A DNA stretch of 64,000 nucleotides from Bacteroidota bacterium (GCA_013288235.1 JABDCF010000002.1:1-64000), one strand, 5' to 3'; positions 53,489 to 63,739 are shown, numbered from the stretch's first letter. Notes: generated by a model not told the origin, from the sequence alone. Numbers and translations are program-made.

Positions 53489-53545
53489 GGCACGATTTAC
53501 TTTTATTTTTCTTATTTGTTTACTCCACCTAAAAATAGCGAAAAG

Positions 53546-53592
53546 AAACTGCCCCGGATTGTTATCAAGGTTGATATATCCGGGGCAGTAAA
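53546..53592 (-). terminator. Terminator of the GH13 gene
   Basis: CTGCCCCGGAT / ATCCGGGGCAG, 11 bp perfect stem with an 18-base loop, followed on the minus strand by TTTCTTTT. It begins 15 bases past the GH13 stop. Confidence 0.8.
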
Positions 53593-53606
53593 ATAGTTAA
53601 TCCGAT

Positions 53607-55556
53607 TTACAGGCTTAAAGGCGTGCTGCTGAATAAATGGTATTCGCCTGGTTGAAGCGTCATGCTATAGGGTAATGAAGTGACGCTAATAGTATTACCG
53701 CTAAAATTATCGTACCAGTTTCCTGTAGACGGAAAACTTATTGATGCAGGTTGCGGAACAACATCGAAGTTAGCAACTGCCTCTACATTGTTTGTCGGGT
53801 CGAGCAATTGTTCATATTTGACAGGCCCGCCAAGATTGTAGGTAAAACTGGTAGAGGCAAAAACCGGGTTTTTGATCTTCATCCTTATCATCCGCGAATA
53901 CACCTGGTATAAGTGATGGCGGTTAGGATCGATCATATATTCCCAATGCGGGGGTTTATCGCCCAAACGACCGCCGGTAGTCGCATCATTAATGCTGATA
54001 TCGTATCCCCGTTCGCCAAATTCCCATAACATTTTTGGCCCTGGCGATGCAAACATAATCACCGCCCCTGCTTCATCACGTGCCAGGCCGGTAGGCAGGT
54101 TCGTTACATTATAACTGCCAGAACTGTTTCCATATGCTTCGTTTTTAAATTGAAGCCGCTCTTCATCATGACTTTCAAAATAATCGATTAAATTGTATGG
54201 GGTTGTCATGCCATCATTACTATAAATCAAACCGGATAAATCCCATACCGGGCCGGTCGCATATCCCATGGTTGCCTGCTCACCGGCGGTGCTTATATTG
54301 TTCCACATCATCATACCCTGCTGTCCGTAAATGGCCTGCTCCTGGTTCCCGGCAAACATTTCCAGTATTACATAAAAATTAGGGTTAAGGCCCTTCATGT
54401 AGTTGTTATAGGTTTCCCAAAGGCTAACCCTGGTTTGATCGTATGCCGCCCATGCCGCCTCGGTGGTGCTATTAGAAACATTTCCTGAATTCACCTGGGT
54501 ATAGCCCTTAGCTTCATCAAAGCGGAACCCGTCTATCTTATATTCGGTCATCCAATATTTCATCACATTCTCGGCCCAATATTTAGTGGCGGCCGTTGAA
54601 TGGTTCACCTGGTACCCAACCCCGTCAGGGTGCATGGTAGTTTGATCGAACCATGGGCTGTTGGCGGCTGGCTGCTGTGCGGCTGCATTCCAGTACATTT
54701 GCACCATCGGCGATGAGCCAAACTGGTCTTCCAGTACAATATCTTGTATTACCGCTATGCCCTTGGCATGGCAGGCATCAATAAAGCCTTTATAAGCATT
54801 GGGCGTACCATAATACTTATCAAGGGCGAACATAAAGTTATTATTGTACCCCCATGAATCATTCCCTTCAAACTCATTAACAGGCATCAATTCAATTGCG
54901 TTAACGCCAAGGTTTGCCATATAGCTCAACGTATCGGTTAAGGTTTGGTAACTATGGGTAGCAATAAAATCGCGCGGCAGCAATTCATAAACCACCAGGT
55001 TTTTTTGGCTGGCCGGGGTAAAGGAACCCGTTTTCCAGGTGTAAGCCGGGGCGTTGTATTGTATATCGCTTACAATGTGGCTTACTTCACCCGCACCGCT
55101 TGGATATTTTTTTATATTTGGATACACGCTTGTGGGAATGTATTGATCGTTAGCCGAGTCCAAAATTTTATTGCTGTAAGGATCGGCAACTTTTAAATTA
55201 CCATCAATAAAGTATTCATAGGCGTATTCGGCAGTGGGGTCCAGGTTATCCACTTCTATCCACCAGCGTGTACCATCAGTAGAGTTTGTCATGGCGTATT
55301 TTGAACTGGCCGTCCAGTTGTTAAAATCGCCCAAAAGCGTTACCGATTTTTTAAGCGGTGCGTAAATATTAAAAATAGCAGAAGTGCCATTATTAATGAA
55401 AGTAACGCCATCACCATAGCCAGCAGGTACATCTTTGCCGGTTGGATTTCCGGTAACGTTCCCGGAACCTTTGTCAGCAACGGGTGTTTTTTTGCATGAA
55501 GTAAAACTTACCAGCAAAATACCGGTAAGCAGTAAGTAGAAATTCCTGATATTCAT
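53607..55556 (-). CDS. Alpha-amylase family (GH13) lipoprotein
   Basis: Lipoprotein of 649 residues (lipobox SFTSC). A CBM48-like N-terminal domain (FNIYAPLKKSVTLLGDFNNWTASS) precedes the GH13 barrel: region I GVNAIELMPVNEFEG, region II IDGFRFDEAKGY (nucleophile Asp), region III VILEMFAGN (acid Glu), region IV FESHDEERL. C-terminal beta domain. Probably cuts alpha-1,4-glucans at the cell surface. Confidence 0.92.
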   Translation of the reverse strand: MNIRNFYLLLTGILLVSFTSCKKTPVADKGSGNVTGNPTGKDVPAGYGDGVTFINNGTSAIFNIYAPLKKSVTLLGDFNNWTASSKYAMTNSTDGTRWWIEVDNLDPTAEYAYEYFIDGNLKVADPYSNKILDSANDQYIPTSVYPNIKKYPSGAGEVSHIVSDIQYNAPAYTWKTGSFTPASQKNLVVYELLPRDFIATHSYQTLTDTLSYMANLGVNAIELMPVNEFEGNDSWGYNNNFMFALDKYYGTPNAYKGFIDACHAKGIAVIQDIVLEDQFGSSPMVQMYWNAAAQQPAANSPWFDQTTMHPDGVGYQVNHSTAATKYWAENVMKYWMTEYKIDGFRFDEAKGYTQVNSGNVSNSTTEAAWAAYDQTRVSLWETYNNYMKGLNPNFYVILEMFAGNQEQAIYGQQGMMMWNNISTAGEQATMGYATGPVWDLSGLIYSNDGMTTPYNLIDYFESHDEERLQFKNEAYGNSSGSYNVTNLPTGLARDEAGAVIMFASPGPKMLWEFGERGYDISINDATTGGRLGDKPPHWEYMIDPNRHHLYQVYSRMIRMKIKNPVFASTSFTYNLGGPVKYEQLLDPTNNVEAVANFDVVPQPASISFPSTGNWYDNFSGNTISVTSLPYSMTLQPGEYHLFSSTPLSL

Positions 55557-55706
55557 ATCTTTTCTTCTATATAATTGGTTTAAAATTTAAACTGGTTTTT
55601 TATTTCTGTATCAGAAACAGCATATAAAAATATGGTACTTAGGCGTAAACGGTATAAAAGTATTAATTAATTCAGGAAAAAACTAAAACAGGCATTATTA
55701 AATTAC

Positions 55707-56075
55707 TCATTTAATAAACTGCATTACTATTTTAACTAAGCTATCTGCATCGAAGGGCTTTTTAAGGAAGGCATCGGCAAGGCCGGTTTTGGCAATTTCG
55801 TCAATATTGCTGGCTGCTGAAATAAGTACTACTGGTATATGTTTTGTTGCCCGGTTTAGTTTTAAATTTTTGGTTAATTGTTGGCCGTTGGCATCGCTTT
55901 TCCATTCGGTAAGGTAATTGTCCATTATAACGAGGCCGGGATCAACCGTATTTATCGTCTTTAAAATCTCAGCATCTTCCGATGCTATCGCTTCATAACC
56001 CTCATTTTCAAGCACATAAACAATGGTATCCCTTACGTCTTTATCGTCATCAATTACCAGTATTTTTTTGGCCAT
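55707..56075 (-). CDS. Solitary response-regulator receiver
   Basis: Receiver-only protein of 122 residues: acidic pair DDDKD, phosphoacceptor Asp52 in VIMDNYL and conserved Lys106 in LKKPFDAD. No output domain and no kinase beside it. It may signal through interaction with another protein. Confidence 0.9.
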   Translation of the reverse strand: MAKKILVIDDDKDVRDTIVYVLENEGYEAIASEDAEILKTINTVDPGLVIMDNYLTEWKSDANGQQLTKNLKLNRATKHIPVVLISAASNIDEIAKTGLADAFLKKPFDADSLVKIVMQFIK

Positions 56076-56214
56076 GATATTAAGGTATTTTATCGCTATA
56101 ATAACTCTACACGCATGATTTTTGTTTTAGATAGAGATTTTATTTTTAAGGGGGACTTCTAAACTTCCTGATTTATTCTCCATACCGACTGCGCCTCTCT
56201 TAAACATCGTATAT

Positions 56215-56799
56215 TTAAACCAAATCAGCTTTATTATAGCATACCCTACAGCGCGGCTCATAAATTTCTTTTTCACCAAGTAATATTTTACTTTCATCGG
56301 GCACAAGCCTGTACGAATACATGGCAGGGTTACCACATTGCACACACACAGCCTGTAGTTTGGTCACAGAGTCGGCCATGGCCATAATGGCTGGCATCGG
56401 GCCAAAGGGCTGTCCCTTGAAATCCATATCAAGACCTGCAACAATTACCCTTACGCCCCTGTTGGCCAATACATTGCAAACATCGGGCAGTTCGGCATCA
56501 AAAAACTGCGCCTCATCAATGCCAACAACGTGTACATCACTGGCGAGCAGTAATATAGATGATGCATTTTCAACTGGAGTTGATGGAATGGAATTTGCGT
56601 TATGCGATACAAGCGCATTTTCGAGGTATCGGGTATCCGCCTTCGGGCTGAATATTTCTACCTTTAATTTAGCGATCCGCGCACGGTTAAGCCGCCTGAT
56701 CAGTTCTTCGGTTTTGCCCGAAAACATAGAACCGCAAACCACTTCAATGCTACCGCCAAACTCGCTTTTACGCTTAAAAACATCTTCGTATATCATCAT
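56215..56799 (-). CDS. tdk: Thymidine kinase
   Basis: Thymidine kinase of the type II family, 194 residues. P-loop GSMFSGKTEEL, the substrate and active-site region VVGIDEAQFFD, the zinc sites CVQCGNPAMYS and RCRVC. It phosphorylates thymidine in the salvage pathway. No signal peptide. Confidence 0.95.
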   Translation of the reverse strand: MMIYEDVFKRKSEFGGSIEVVCGSMFSGKTEELIRRLNRARIAKLKVEIFSPKADTRYLENALVSHNANSIPSTPVENASSILLLASDVHVVGIDEAQFFDAELPDVCNVLANRGVRVIVAGLDMDFKGQPFGPMPAIMAMADSVTKLQAVCVQCGNPAMYSYRLVPDESKILLGEKEIYEPRCRVCYNKADLV

Positions 56800-56800
56800 T

Positions 56801-56950
56801 TGTCACTGGTCAATAGTCATCGGTAGTTAGGGCGGTTTTGTTTCTTTATATTAATATACAAACCCACTAAGTGTACCCTTTCATGTATCCCGTAAACAAA
56901 TATCACTAACTTTCACTAATGACCAATGACACTATGACCGATGACTAACC
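56801..56950. repeat. TGACCAATGAC-word inverted repeat
   Basis: GTCACTGGTCAATAGTCATCGGTAGTTAG upstream of the tdk start and CTAATGACCAATGACACTATGACCGATGACTAAC on the other side, complementary over most of their length, with a 70-base centre. Confidence 0.72.
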
Positions 56951-57004
56951 GCCAAATATCAGAATTTAATCTTATTTTTGAATTGCATTTTCTAACATTG
57001 AGAC

Positions 57005-57964
57005 ATGAAGCAAAAGGAAGTTTTTAAAAAGATAGGTGATATTATACGCGAGCTGAATGACCAATACGACTACCTTAAAACGGTAACGGACGATTTGAAT
57101 GACCTGGAACTTGAGCTTTTTGTATCCAACGCTCATTTTTTGACGGATCACATCGAAATATTATGCAAACTCAATTTACAAAACACAAAGGTCAGAAAAC
57201 CGCCTGTTGAAAAAACAGAGACAACGCACGAGCAAAAATATTTTGAACCCGTAGTTCAACAGATGAAACATGGCGCTGATGCGGAAGAAGAAAAACCCGT
57301 AAAAGCACCTTTTAAGCAAACTCAACCAGTAGTTGAAAAGACTAATGAACCGGAGGAGCAGCCTGTACCGCAAATCGACCTTACCGAAACAAGCCCTGTT
57401 GATACTTACTCATTTATAAGGGAGGAGCCGGAAACCATAAGGCATGAATTAATTTTGGACGAGAGCCAGAATTGGGACGACGATGAAATTATCCCCGAAG
57501 AAAGCGAAGAGCCAAAACAGGTAAAGAAAAGAAAAATAAGCCCGGCTACAGTTGACGAAACCATCGCTGACGAAACTGATGTAAAAGAGGCTGTGCTTGC
57601 TGAAAACGAAGTGAAAGCTGTATCCCAGGTAGCAGAAGCAACTAAAGAAGATGAGGTACTTACTGTTAATCAAAAAATGTCGTCGCAGCGGGGCGAAAAA
57701 GGGAGAGCCGAGCAGTTAAGCATTAAACCTATAAGTGATATTAAGCTTGCCATAACCCTTAACGATAAACTGCTGTATGTAAAAGATTTGTTCAATGGCT
57801 ACAACCTGGCGTACAGCGAAGCTATTGAAATACTTAACCGCTTTAACACCTTTGAAGAAGCGTCGCGTTTTTTGAAAACCAATTACGTAACCAAAAATAA
57901 CTGGGAAAGCAAACCCGCAACCACCGAGAAGTTTTATGCGCTGCTGAAAAGGCGCTACGCGTGA
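57005..57964 (+). CDS. Hypothetical acidic protein
   Basis: Protein of 319 residues: a helical N-terminal part (YDYLKTVTDDLNDLELELFVSNAHFL), a long acidic, low-complexity centre rich in Glu and Pro (DDDEIIPEESEEPKQ) and a C-terminal helical domain (GYNLAYSEAIEILNRFNTFEEASRF). No signal peptide. Family not recognised; its location beside the rod-shape operon may be chance. Confidence 0.75.
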   Translation: MKQKEVFKKIGDIIRELNDQYDYLKTVTDDLNDLELELFVSNAHFLTDHIEILCKLNLQNTKVRKPPVEKTETTHEQKYFEPVVQQMKHGADAEEEKPVKAPFKQTQPVVEKTNEPEEQPVPQIDLTETSPVDTYSFIREEPETIRHELILDESQNWDDDEIIPEESEEPKQVKKRKISPATVDETIADETDVKEAVLAENEVKAVSQVAEATKEDEVLTVNQKMSSQRGEKGRAEQLSIKPISDIKLAITLNDKLLYVKDLFNGYNLAYSEAIEILNRFNTFEEASRFLKTNYVTKNNWESKPATTEKFYALLKRRYA

Positions 57965-58053
57965 GGAAAGCGAAAAGCTTAAAGACTAAAGCAGAAAGCT
58001 TTTATGTTCCCCTGCACGGCTTTTTGCTTTCCGCTTTAAGCTCTCAGCTTTAA
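57965..58053. repeat. AAAGCAGAAAGC-word inverted repeat
   Basis: GAGGAAAGCGAAAAGC, AAAGACTAAAGCAGAAAGC on one arm; GGCTTTTTGCTTTCCGC and AAGCTCTCAGC on the other. Shares AAAGACTAAAGCAGAAA (17 bases, up to edge differences) with the element at 36996. Between convergent genes. Confidence 0.75.
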
Positions 58054-59312
58054 ACTATCCCCATCCTGTTTGAATCCAGCTTTAGCAGCACAAACAACAG
58101 CATTGTAAAACTCAGCAATGATGACCCTCCGTAGCTGATAAATGGCAACGGAATGCCAATCACTGGGGCCAGGCCTATGGTGGTAGCAATGTTTATCATC
58201 ACATGGAAAAATATGACCGATGCCACTCCATAGCCATAAATTCGCGAGAAAGGGGATCGCTGCCTTTCGGCGATGAAGATTATCCTTAATATCAAAAACA
58301 GGTATAAGCCCAAAACCACTATCGACCCTGCAAAGCCCCATTCCTCGCCTACTGTACAAAAAATAAAATCGGTACTCTGGGCGGGCACAAATGAGTATTG
58401 GGTTTGCGTGCCATGCAAATATCCTTTGCCCCAAAATTTACCCGACCCAATAGCAATTTTCGATTGGTTTACGTTATATCCTTTACCCCGCAGGTCGCTT
58501 TTGATGCCTATTACAATGTCGATACGTACTTTTTGGTGCGGCTGTAAAACATGATTATAGATAAACTTAACGCTTAAAACAAATGCCACGCAAATAGCCA
58601 AACCGGTAAGCATGGTGACCACCAACCGTTTATTTTTTCGTAATAATAAAACAACAAGCAGCGTAACTACACTTATTACCGCAATTACATATAAAGGGCT
58701 AAACAGAATAGATGTTAAAAAAAGAATGATAAATAAAGCGCTTATCACCAGGTAATAAGGCGAGAGCCCCTCGCGGTATAAAACAAAGATCAGGGAGTAA
58801 AAAACAAGCGTTGAGCCCATATCAGGCTGCAACAGGATAAGGAACATTGGGAAACCTATTATAGCTGCTGCGATTAAAAGCGAACGTAGCTCCGATACCC
58901 TGATATTCGGCCCACTTAAATACCGGGCCAAAAGCAGGCAGGTCGTAAATTTTGCAAATTCGGCGGGCTGCAGCCTCACCCCTCCCCCTAAAGATATCCA
59001 TGCGCGGTTGCCGCCAACATCGCGCCCTACCACCAGCACCAACATTAGCAATAACATGGTTATACCATAAAATGCGGGCGATAATGCGGTTATAAACCTG
59101 CTTTCGAGTAACAAAATAACTATCGCTACGCTAATTGCGACTACAATATACCAAAACTGTTTACTATAATCTGTTTTAAAATCTATAATGCCGGGATGCC
59201 CTGCATCAAAAACAGCCGCGCGGATATTAAACCAACCAATAGTACAAAGCGCCAGGTAAATAAACACGGTTACCCAGTCGACATTAAAAAAGAAACTGCG
59301 CTGGTTATTCAT
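58050..59312 (-). CDS. rodA: Rod-shape-determining protein RodA (SEDS family)
   Basis: SEDS-family membrane protein of 420 residues with about ten membrane segments; FTxGGNRAWISLGGG-like RDVGGNRAWISLGG and VIGIPLPFISYGGSSLL are the typical family motifs. It polymerises peptidoglycan glycan strands together with PBP2 during cell elongation. Overlaps the PBP2 gene by 8 bases. Confidence 0.94.
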   Translation of the reverse strand: MNNQRSFFFNVDWVTVFIYLALCTIGWFNIRAAVFDAGHPGIIDFKTDYSKQFWYIVVAISVAIVILLLESRFITALSPAFYGITMLLLMLVLVVGRDVGGNRAWISLGGGVRLQPAEFAKFTTCLLLARYLSGPNIRVSELRSLLIAAAIIGFPMFLILLQPDMGSTLVFYSLIFVLYREGLSPYYLVISALFIILFLTSILFSPLYVIAVISVVTLLVVLLLRKNKRLVVTMLTGLAICVAFVLSVKFIYNHVLQPHQKVRIDIVIGIKSDLRGKGYNVNQSKIAIGSGKFWGKGYLHGTQTQYSFVPAQSTDFIFCTVGEEWGFAGSIVVLGLYLFLILRIIFIAERQRSPFSRIYGYGVASVIFFHVMINIATTIGLAPVIGIPLPFISYGGSSLLSFTMLLFVLLKLDSNRMGIV

Positions 59313-61296
59313 CTTCTTTATGCATTACCTGGGCCGCCAAATACTTTGTTGATGTATCCTTCTTATTCCTGCGCGATGCACTTCTTAACTCCCCTTTCTT
59401 AGCCGGGATAGTTTGTTTTGGCTTTTTAAGTGTATCCTTCGCAGTAGTTTTTACTCTAACCTTAGGCCTGTATTCATCACTATCAGGGAGCAGGTTTTTA
59501 TCCATTATATAATCTACCTCATCTTTTGGCTTTGTGATATTACCTGTTAAATATTTCTCGACAATATAACTCGCTATCGGGGCAGCGTAAGCAGCGCCGT
59601 ATCCTGCATTTTCAACAATTACGGCGATGGCAATTTTTGGATGGTCGCGGGGGGCAAACGCCACGAAAATAGAGTTGCTTTTACCGTGCGGATTTTGTGC
59701 CGTGCCTGTTTTACCGCACATTACTATACCGGGTATCCTTGCAGCTGCGGCCGTGCCATTATCAACCACGCGCTGCATCCCATCAATAACAGGTTCAAAA
59801 TATTGGGAGTCGATGCCAACGTAATTTCGTTGGGTGTATTCGGCTTTGGTGATTGGTTTATCGCCTATTGCCTTTATTAAGTGGGGCCTATAGTAGTAGC
59901 CATGGTTGGCAATGGTGCATTCAACATTTGCCATTTGCAGGGGTGTTGCCAATAACTCGCCCTGGCCTATAGCCAATGATATAATAGTGTTGGACCGCCA
60001 ATGATTAGCCCCATAAGTTTTATCATAATATAAGGGCGTAGGGACATTGCCCCTGCGCTCATTCGGCAAATCCACATCAAGCTTAACGCCGAACCCAAAT
60101 TTATTTACATCCCCACGCCAGGTTACAAAAGTAGGGCGTGTATTCTTTGAGCCGTTTTTATTCATTAACCGGTCAAAAACATTGCAAAAATACGTATTGC
60201 ACGACATGGCGATGCCTTTGCGCAGGTCGGTAATACCATCAAAATGTTCGCAAGCTACCTTGTGGTTTCCTGCCAAATAATAATGCGGGCAAAAATAAGT
60301 AGTTTGCGGCGTGATAATGCCCTCCTGCAATGCTATTAAGGCATCCAGGGGTTTAAATGACGAGCCGGGTGGGTAATAAGCCTGTATTGGCCGTATCAGC
60401 ATCGGGCTATAAGCATCCTCATACATTTTGGCCGCGTTGTTCCCGCGTTCGCGCCCAACCATCAGATTAGGGTCATAGGTAGGGCTGCTTACAAAAGCCA
60501 AAATTTCGCCGGTTGAGGGCTCAATGGCAACAATACTGCCTACCTTATTTTTCATCAGCTTTTCGCCCAGCTTTTGTATAGTGATGTCTAACGATGAAGT
60601 TAACCGCTGCCCGGCAACGGCCGCTGTATCATACACACCATTGGCATATTTGCCTTTTGACTTACCTCGTGAATCGACCATCGAGTTTTCCACACCTCTT
60701 TGTCCTTTTAAAACCGACTCGTACGATTTTTCGACGCCCGTAACACCTATATAATCGCCTGGGTGGTAATACCCACCCGATCGTTTTATATCTTTATCCT
60801 GTACTTCGCCAATAAAACCCAGGAACTGTGCTGCTACCGAATCCGGATAAATTCGAAGGTACCTTGTTGATGAATAAAACCCGGGAAACTCAGATAACCT
60901 TTCCTGCAGAGATGCATAAGTGGTTACGGAAAGTTGTTTTTCAAAAACTGATGGTAAGTATGGGGAATACTTTACAGCTTTAACCCATTGCTTATCAAAT
61001 GCGGCCCTGTCAATGCCTAATAATTTACAAAATTCAACAGTGTCAAATGGCTTAACCTGTTTGGGTGTTACCATAATATCATAAAAAGGTACGTTTTGTA
61101 CAAGTACCTTCCCGTTGCGGTCTAATATAGGGCCACGGGCAGGATTATGTATGATCAGACGGCGTACGTTATTGCTGGCATAAATTGCATAGCGGTCGTC
61201 AATTATCTGTATATAAAACAGCCTGGCCAGCAGTATAATAATGATGGTTATAAATATCCCCGCAATAACGTACCTCCGCTCAAAAAAACTATTCAT
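59305..61296 (-). CDS. mrdA: Penicillin-binding protein 2
   Basis: Class B PBP of 663 residues: N-terminal anchor, a PBP dimerisation region and a transpeptidase domain with SxxK (PPGSSFKPLDAL), SxN (AMSCNTYFC) and KTG (MCGKTGTAQN) motifs. A charged Lys/Arg-rich C-terminal tail (about 600-663) follows. It cross-links peptidoglycan during elongation. It overlaps mreD by 4 bases and rodA by 8. Confidence 0.94.
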   Translation of the reverse strand: MNSFFERRYVIAGIFITIIIILLARLFYIQIIDDRYAIYASNNVRRLIIHNPARGPILDRNGKVLVQNVPFYDIMVTPKQVKPFDTVEFCKLLGIDRAAFDKQWVKAVKYSPYLPSVFEKQLSVTTYASLQERLSEFPGFYSSTRYLRIYPDSVAAQFLGFIGEVQDKDIKRSGGYYHPGDYIGVTGVEKSYESVLKGQRGVENSMVDSRGKSKGKYANGVYDTAAVAGQRLTSSLDITIQKLGEKLMKNKVGSIVAIEPSTGEILAFVSSPTYDPNLMVGRERGNNAAKMYEDAYSPMLIRPIQAYYPPGSSFKPLDALIALQEGIITPQTTYFCPHYYLAGNHKVACEHFDGITDLRKGIAMSCNTYFCNVFDRLMNKNGSKNTRPTFVTWRGDVNKFGFGVKLDVDLPNERRGNVPTPLYYDKTYGANHWRSNTIISLAIGQGELLATPLQMANVECTIANHGYYYRPHLIKAIGDKPITKAEYTQRNYVGIDSQYFEPVIDGMQRVVDNGTAAAARIPGIVMCGKTGTAQNPHGKSNSIFVAFAPRDHPKIAIAVIVENAGYGAAYAAPIASYIVEKYLTGNITKPKDEVDYIMDKNLLPDSDEYRPKVRVKTTAKDTLKKPKQTIPAKKGELRSASRRNKKDTSTKYLAAQVMHKEDE

Positions 61297-61811
61297 TTAC
61301 GTTCTTTCCTTCTAAAAAATAACAAGCCAGAAATTAAAATTAAAAATACTGTAAATAACGAACTCAACAGCACCCTGCCCAGGGTATATTGCAGTTCGGA
61401 AAAGTTAAAAGATTCAATACTGAAAAGGAAAAAATGGTGAAATAAGGTGAGGATTAATATATACGTAAAAAACCACCTGAAGCCCATTATACTAAGGGTC
61501 GGCTCTGGTTCGTTATCAAAGCCTTCTTTTTGGACAGTGATACTGATAAATATTATCCGCACAAGTGCCAGCAAAACACAGGCAGCCGCATGCAAGCCGG
61601 GAGTATCGTAAAAAGCATCGATAGTAATGCCCATAATAAATGCCAGAACGAATAATAATATATTGGGCGTTTCGAACGGCAGCAGTAAAATAAATAAAAT
61701 ATACAGGTAAGGCGTTGAAAGGTTATACAGTGAAATGTTTTTAAGTAAAAAAACCTGTATAAAAACCAATACTATAAACCTTAAAAGATTAATTAAAATA
61801 GTTTTACTCAT
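61293..61811 (-). CDS. mreD: Rod-shape-determining protein MreD
   Basis: Membrane protein of 172 residues with about five membrane segments; it resembles MreD by position and profile. ATG 61811 (MSKTILINLLRF) is preferred over the track start at 61865. It overlaps mreC by 8 bases and the PBP2 gene by 4. Confidence 0.85.
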   Translation of the reverse strand: MSKTILINLLRFIVLVFIQVFLLKNISLYNLSTPYLYILFILLLPFETPNILLFVLAFIMGITIDAFYDTPGLHAAACVLLALVRIIFISITVQKEGFDNEPEPTLSIMGFRWFFTYILILTLFHHFFLFSIESFNFSELQYTLGRVLLSSLFTVFLILISGLLFFRRKERK

Positions 61812-62637
61812 CCTTCTTCTGCTGCGCCTCCAGACCCGCCTGCTCGTTAGCAAATTTATTGTCAACTACATCAACATATTGCAGTTTGCTGAAATCAACA
61901 GCAATGGCCACTTCCATATTTAAAATAAAACCGCCGGCCTTGGTATGCAGGCTGCTTATTGTCCCTATCGATATCCCCTCGGGAAAAAGCGAATAGCCCG
62001 ATGTAACCACCTTTTCGCCAAGCTTTGGCTGAGCGTTGTTTGATACATCTTTCATCAGGCATTTATGAGGGTTAAGGTCATCACCCCATTCAACATATCC
62101 AATTTCTTTATTATTGGCCAGCATAGCACTAAACTGTGAGTCTTTATGTAATAACGACTGCACAACGGCAAAATGGGTAGACACAAAAACAACCTTGCCA
62201 ACAATGCCTTTATCGCAAATAACACCCATCCCCTTTGTAATGCCCTGGTTGCTTCCCCTGTTAATGGTAAGGTAATTATTAATACGATTAACCGAGTTAT
62301 TGATCACCCGGGCTACAATGTATTCATACTGCTGTTTATAAACGGTATCGGTTACCTTATGTTTATTCAGAGTATCGATGTAAAACGAAGACTTTAGCTG
62401 ATTACGCAATTGCGCGTTTTCGCGGGCCAGGTTATCATTAACATCTTTTAATGATAAATAACTATAAAATTCGCTCACCCTCGCATAAAGGTTACCGGTA
62501 ACTTCGTTGGATGAGTTTATAAATGCAGCCTTCTGAAATGAATTGTACTTCACATAAATAATAAGCGAGGTAACCTCAAAAATAAGGAACAAAAAAAATG
62601 CGTTGTACTTACTGATAAATATCCAGAGGTTACGCAT
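61804..62637 (-). CDS. mreC: Rod-shape-determining protein MreC
   Basis: Protein of 277 residues with an N-terminal membrane anchor (about 10-28), a coiled coil (about 62-80, DVNDNLARENAQLRNQL) and the MreC beta domain (INNSVNRINNYLTINRGSNQGITKGMGVI, then KLGEKVVTSGYSLFPEGISIGTI). It links MreB to the cell-wall machinery. Confidence 0.92.
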   Translation of the reverse strand: MRNLWIFISKYNAFFLFLIFEVTSLIIYVKYNSFQKAAFINSSNEVTGNLYARVSEFYSYLSLKDVNDNLARENAQLRNQLKSSFYIDTLNKHKVTDTVYKQQYEYIVARVINNSVNRINNYLTINRGSNQGITKGMGVICDKGIVGKVVFVSTHFAVVQSLLHKDSQFSAMLANNKEIGYVEWGDDLNPHKCLMKDVSNNAQPKLGEKVVTSGYSLFPEGISIGTISSLHTKAGGFILNMEVAIAVDFSKLQYVDVVDNKFANEQAGLEAQQKKDE

Positions 62638-62639
62638 TG

Positions 62640-62713
62640 TTAGTTACGATTTTAGATTTACGATTTACGAATTAGTTGAACAATCGTCAATCTGAAATCG
62701 TAAATCGTAAATA
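62640..62713. repeat. TTACGATTT-word inverted repeat
   Basis: GTTACGATTTTAGATTTACGATTTACGAATTAG paired with CAATCTGAAATCGTAAATCGTAAAT. Between mreB and mreC in an operon, so it is transcribed and would fold in the mRNA. Confidence 0.75.
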
Positions 62714-62716
62714 GAG

Positions 62717-63739
62717 TTATTGCATTAAAAATTTAAAATTCCCAATATTTTTAAGGGCTGTACCTGTTCCGCGGACTACGGCGCGAAGGGGGTCTTCGGC
62801 TACGTGAACGGGCAGCTTGGTTTTTGCGGCTATACGCTTATCAAGGCCGCGCAGCAAGGCGCCGCCGCCGGTTAAGTATATGCCGGTTTGATAAATATCT
62901 GCCGAAAGCTCCGGCGGGGTAATTTCCAAAGCTTTTAAAATCGCTTCTTCAATTTTCGAGATCGATTTATCCAGACAATGGGCGATCTCGGAATAGGAAA
63001 GCATAATTTGTTTTGGAACGCCTGTCATCAGGTCGCGGCCCTGTACGGCGAAATCTGCAGGTGGGTCGGCCAGCTCAGGCAAAGCAGCACCTACTTCAAT
63101 TTTTACCTTCTCAGCAGTACGGTCGCCGATCATGATGTTGTGCTGGCGACGTATATATTGTACAATGTCGGAGTCGAAGTTATCGCCCGCTACACGGATA
63201 GACTGATCGCAAACGATACCTGATAAAGCGATAACCGCAATTTCGGTAGTACCACCGCCGATATCGATGATCATGTTGCCCATAGGCTCTTCCACATCGA
63301 TGCCTATACCTACTGCAGCAGCCATTGGCTCGTGGATGAGATAAACCTCTTTGGCGCCTGCAATTTCGGCAGAGTCGCGCACAGCACGTTTTTCAACTTC
63401 GGTAATGCCCGATGGGATACAGATCACCATACGTAACGACGGGAAAAACCATCCTTTACCCTGGTTGATCATTTTAATCATGCCGCGTATCATGTGCTCG
63501 GCAGCGTTAAAGTCGGCAATTACACCATCTTTTAAAGGCCGTACCGTACGGATATTATCGTGCGTTTTGCCTTCCATCTGCATGGCCTGGCGGCCTATGG
63601 CAATTACTTTATTAGTTGTCCGGTCAAACGCCACTATCGAGGGTTCGTCAACAACAACTTTATCATTATGTATTATGAGGGTATTTGCGGTACCTAAATC
63701 AATAGCAATTTCTTGTGTAAAAAAATTAAATAGACCCAT
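62717..63739 (-). CDS. mreB: Rod-shape-determining protein MreB
   Basis: Actin-like protein of 340 residues: phosphate-1 IAIDLGTANTLI, VDEPSIVAFD, connect-region MIDIGGGTTEIAVIAL and the C-terminal LTGGGALLRGLDKRI. It forms the membrane-bound filaments that guide cell elongation. First gene of the mre-pbp2-rodA set on the minus strand. Confidence 0.97.
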   Translation of the reverse strand: MGLFNFFTQEIAIDLGTANTLIIHNDKVVVDEPSIVAFDRTTNKVIAIGRQAMQMEGKTHDNIRTVRPLKDGVIADFNAAEHMIRGMIKMINQGKGWFFPSLRMVICIPSGITEVEKRAVRDSAEIAGAKEVYLIHEPMAAAVGIGIDVEEPMGNMIIDIGGGTTEIAVIALSGIVCDQSIRVAGDNFDSDIVQYIRRQHNIMIGDRTAEKVKIEVGAALPELADPPADFAVQGRDLMTGVPKQIMLSYSEIAHCLDKSISKIEEAILKALEITPPELSADIYQTGIYLTGGGALLRGLDKRIAAKTKLPVHVAEDPLRAVVRGTGTALKNIGNFKFLMQ

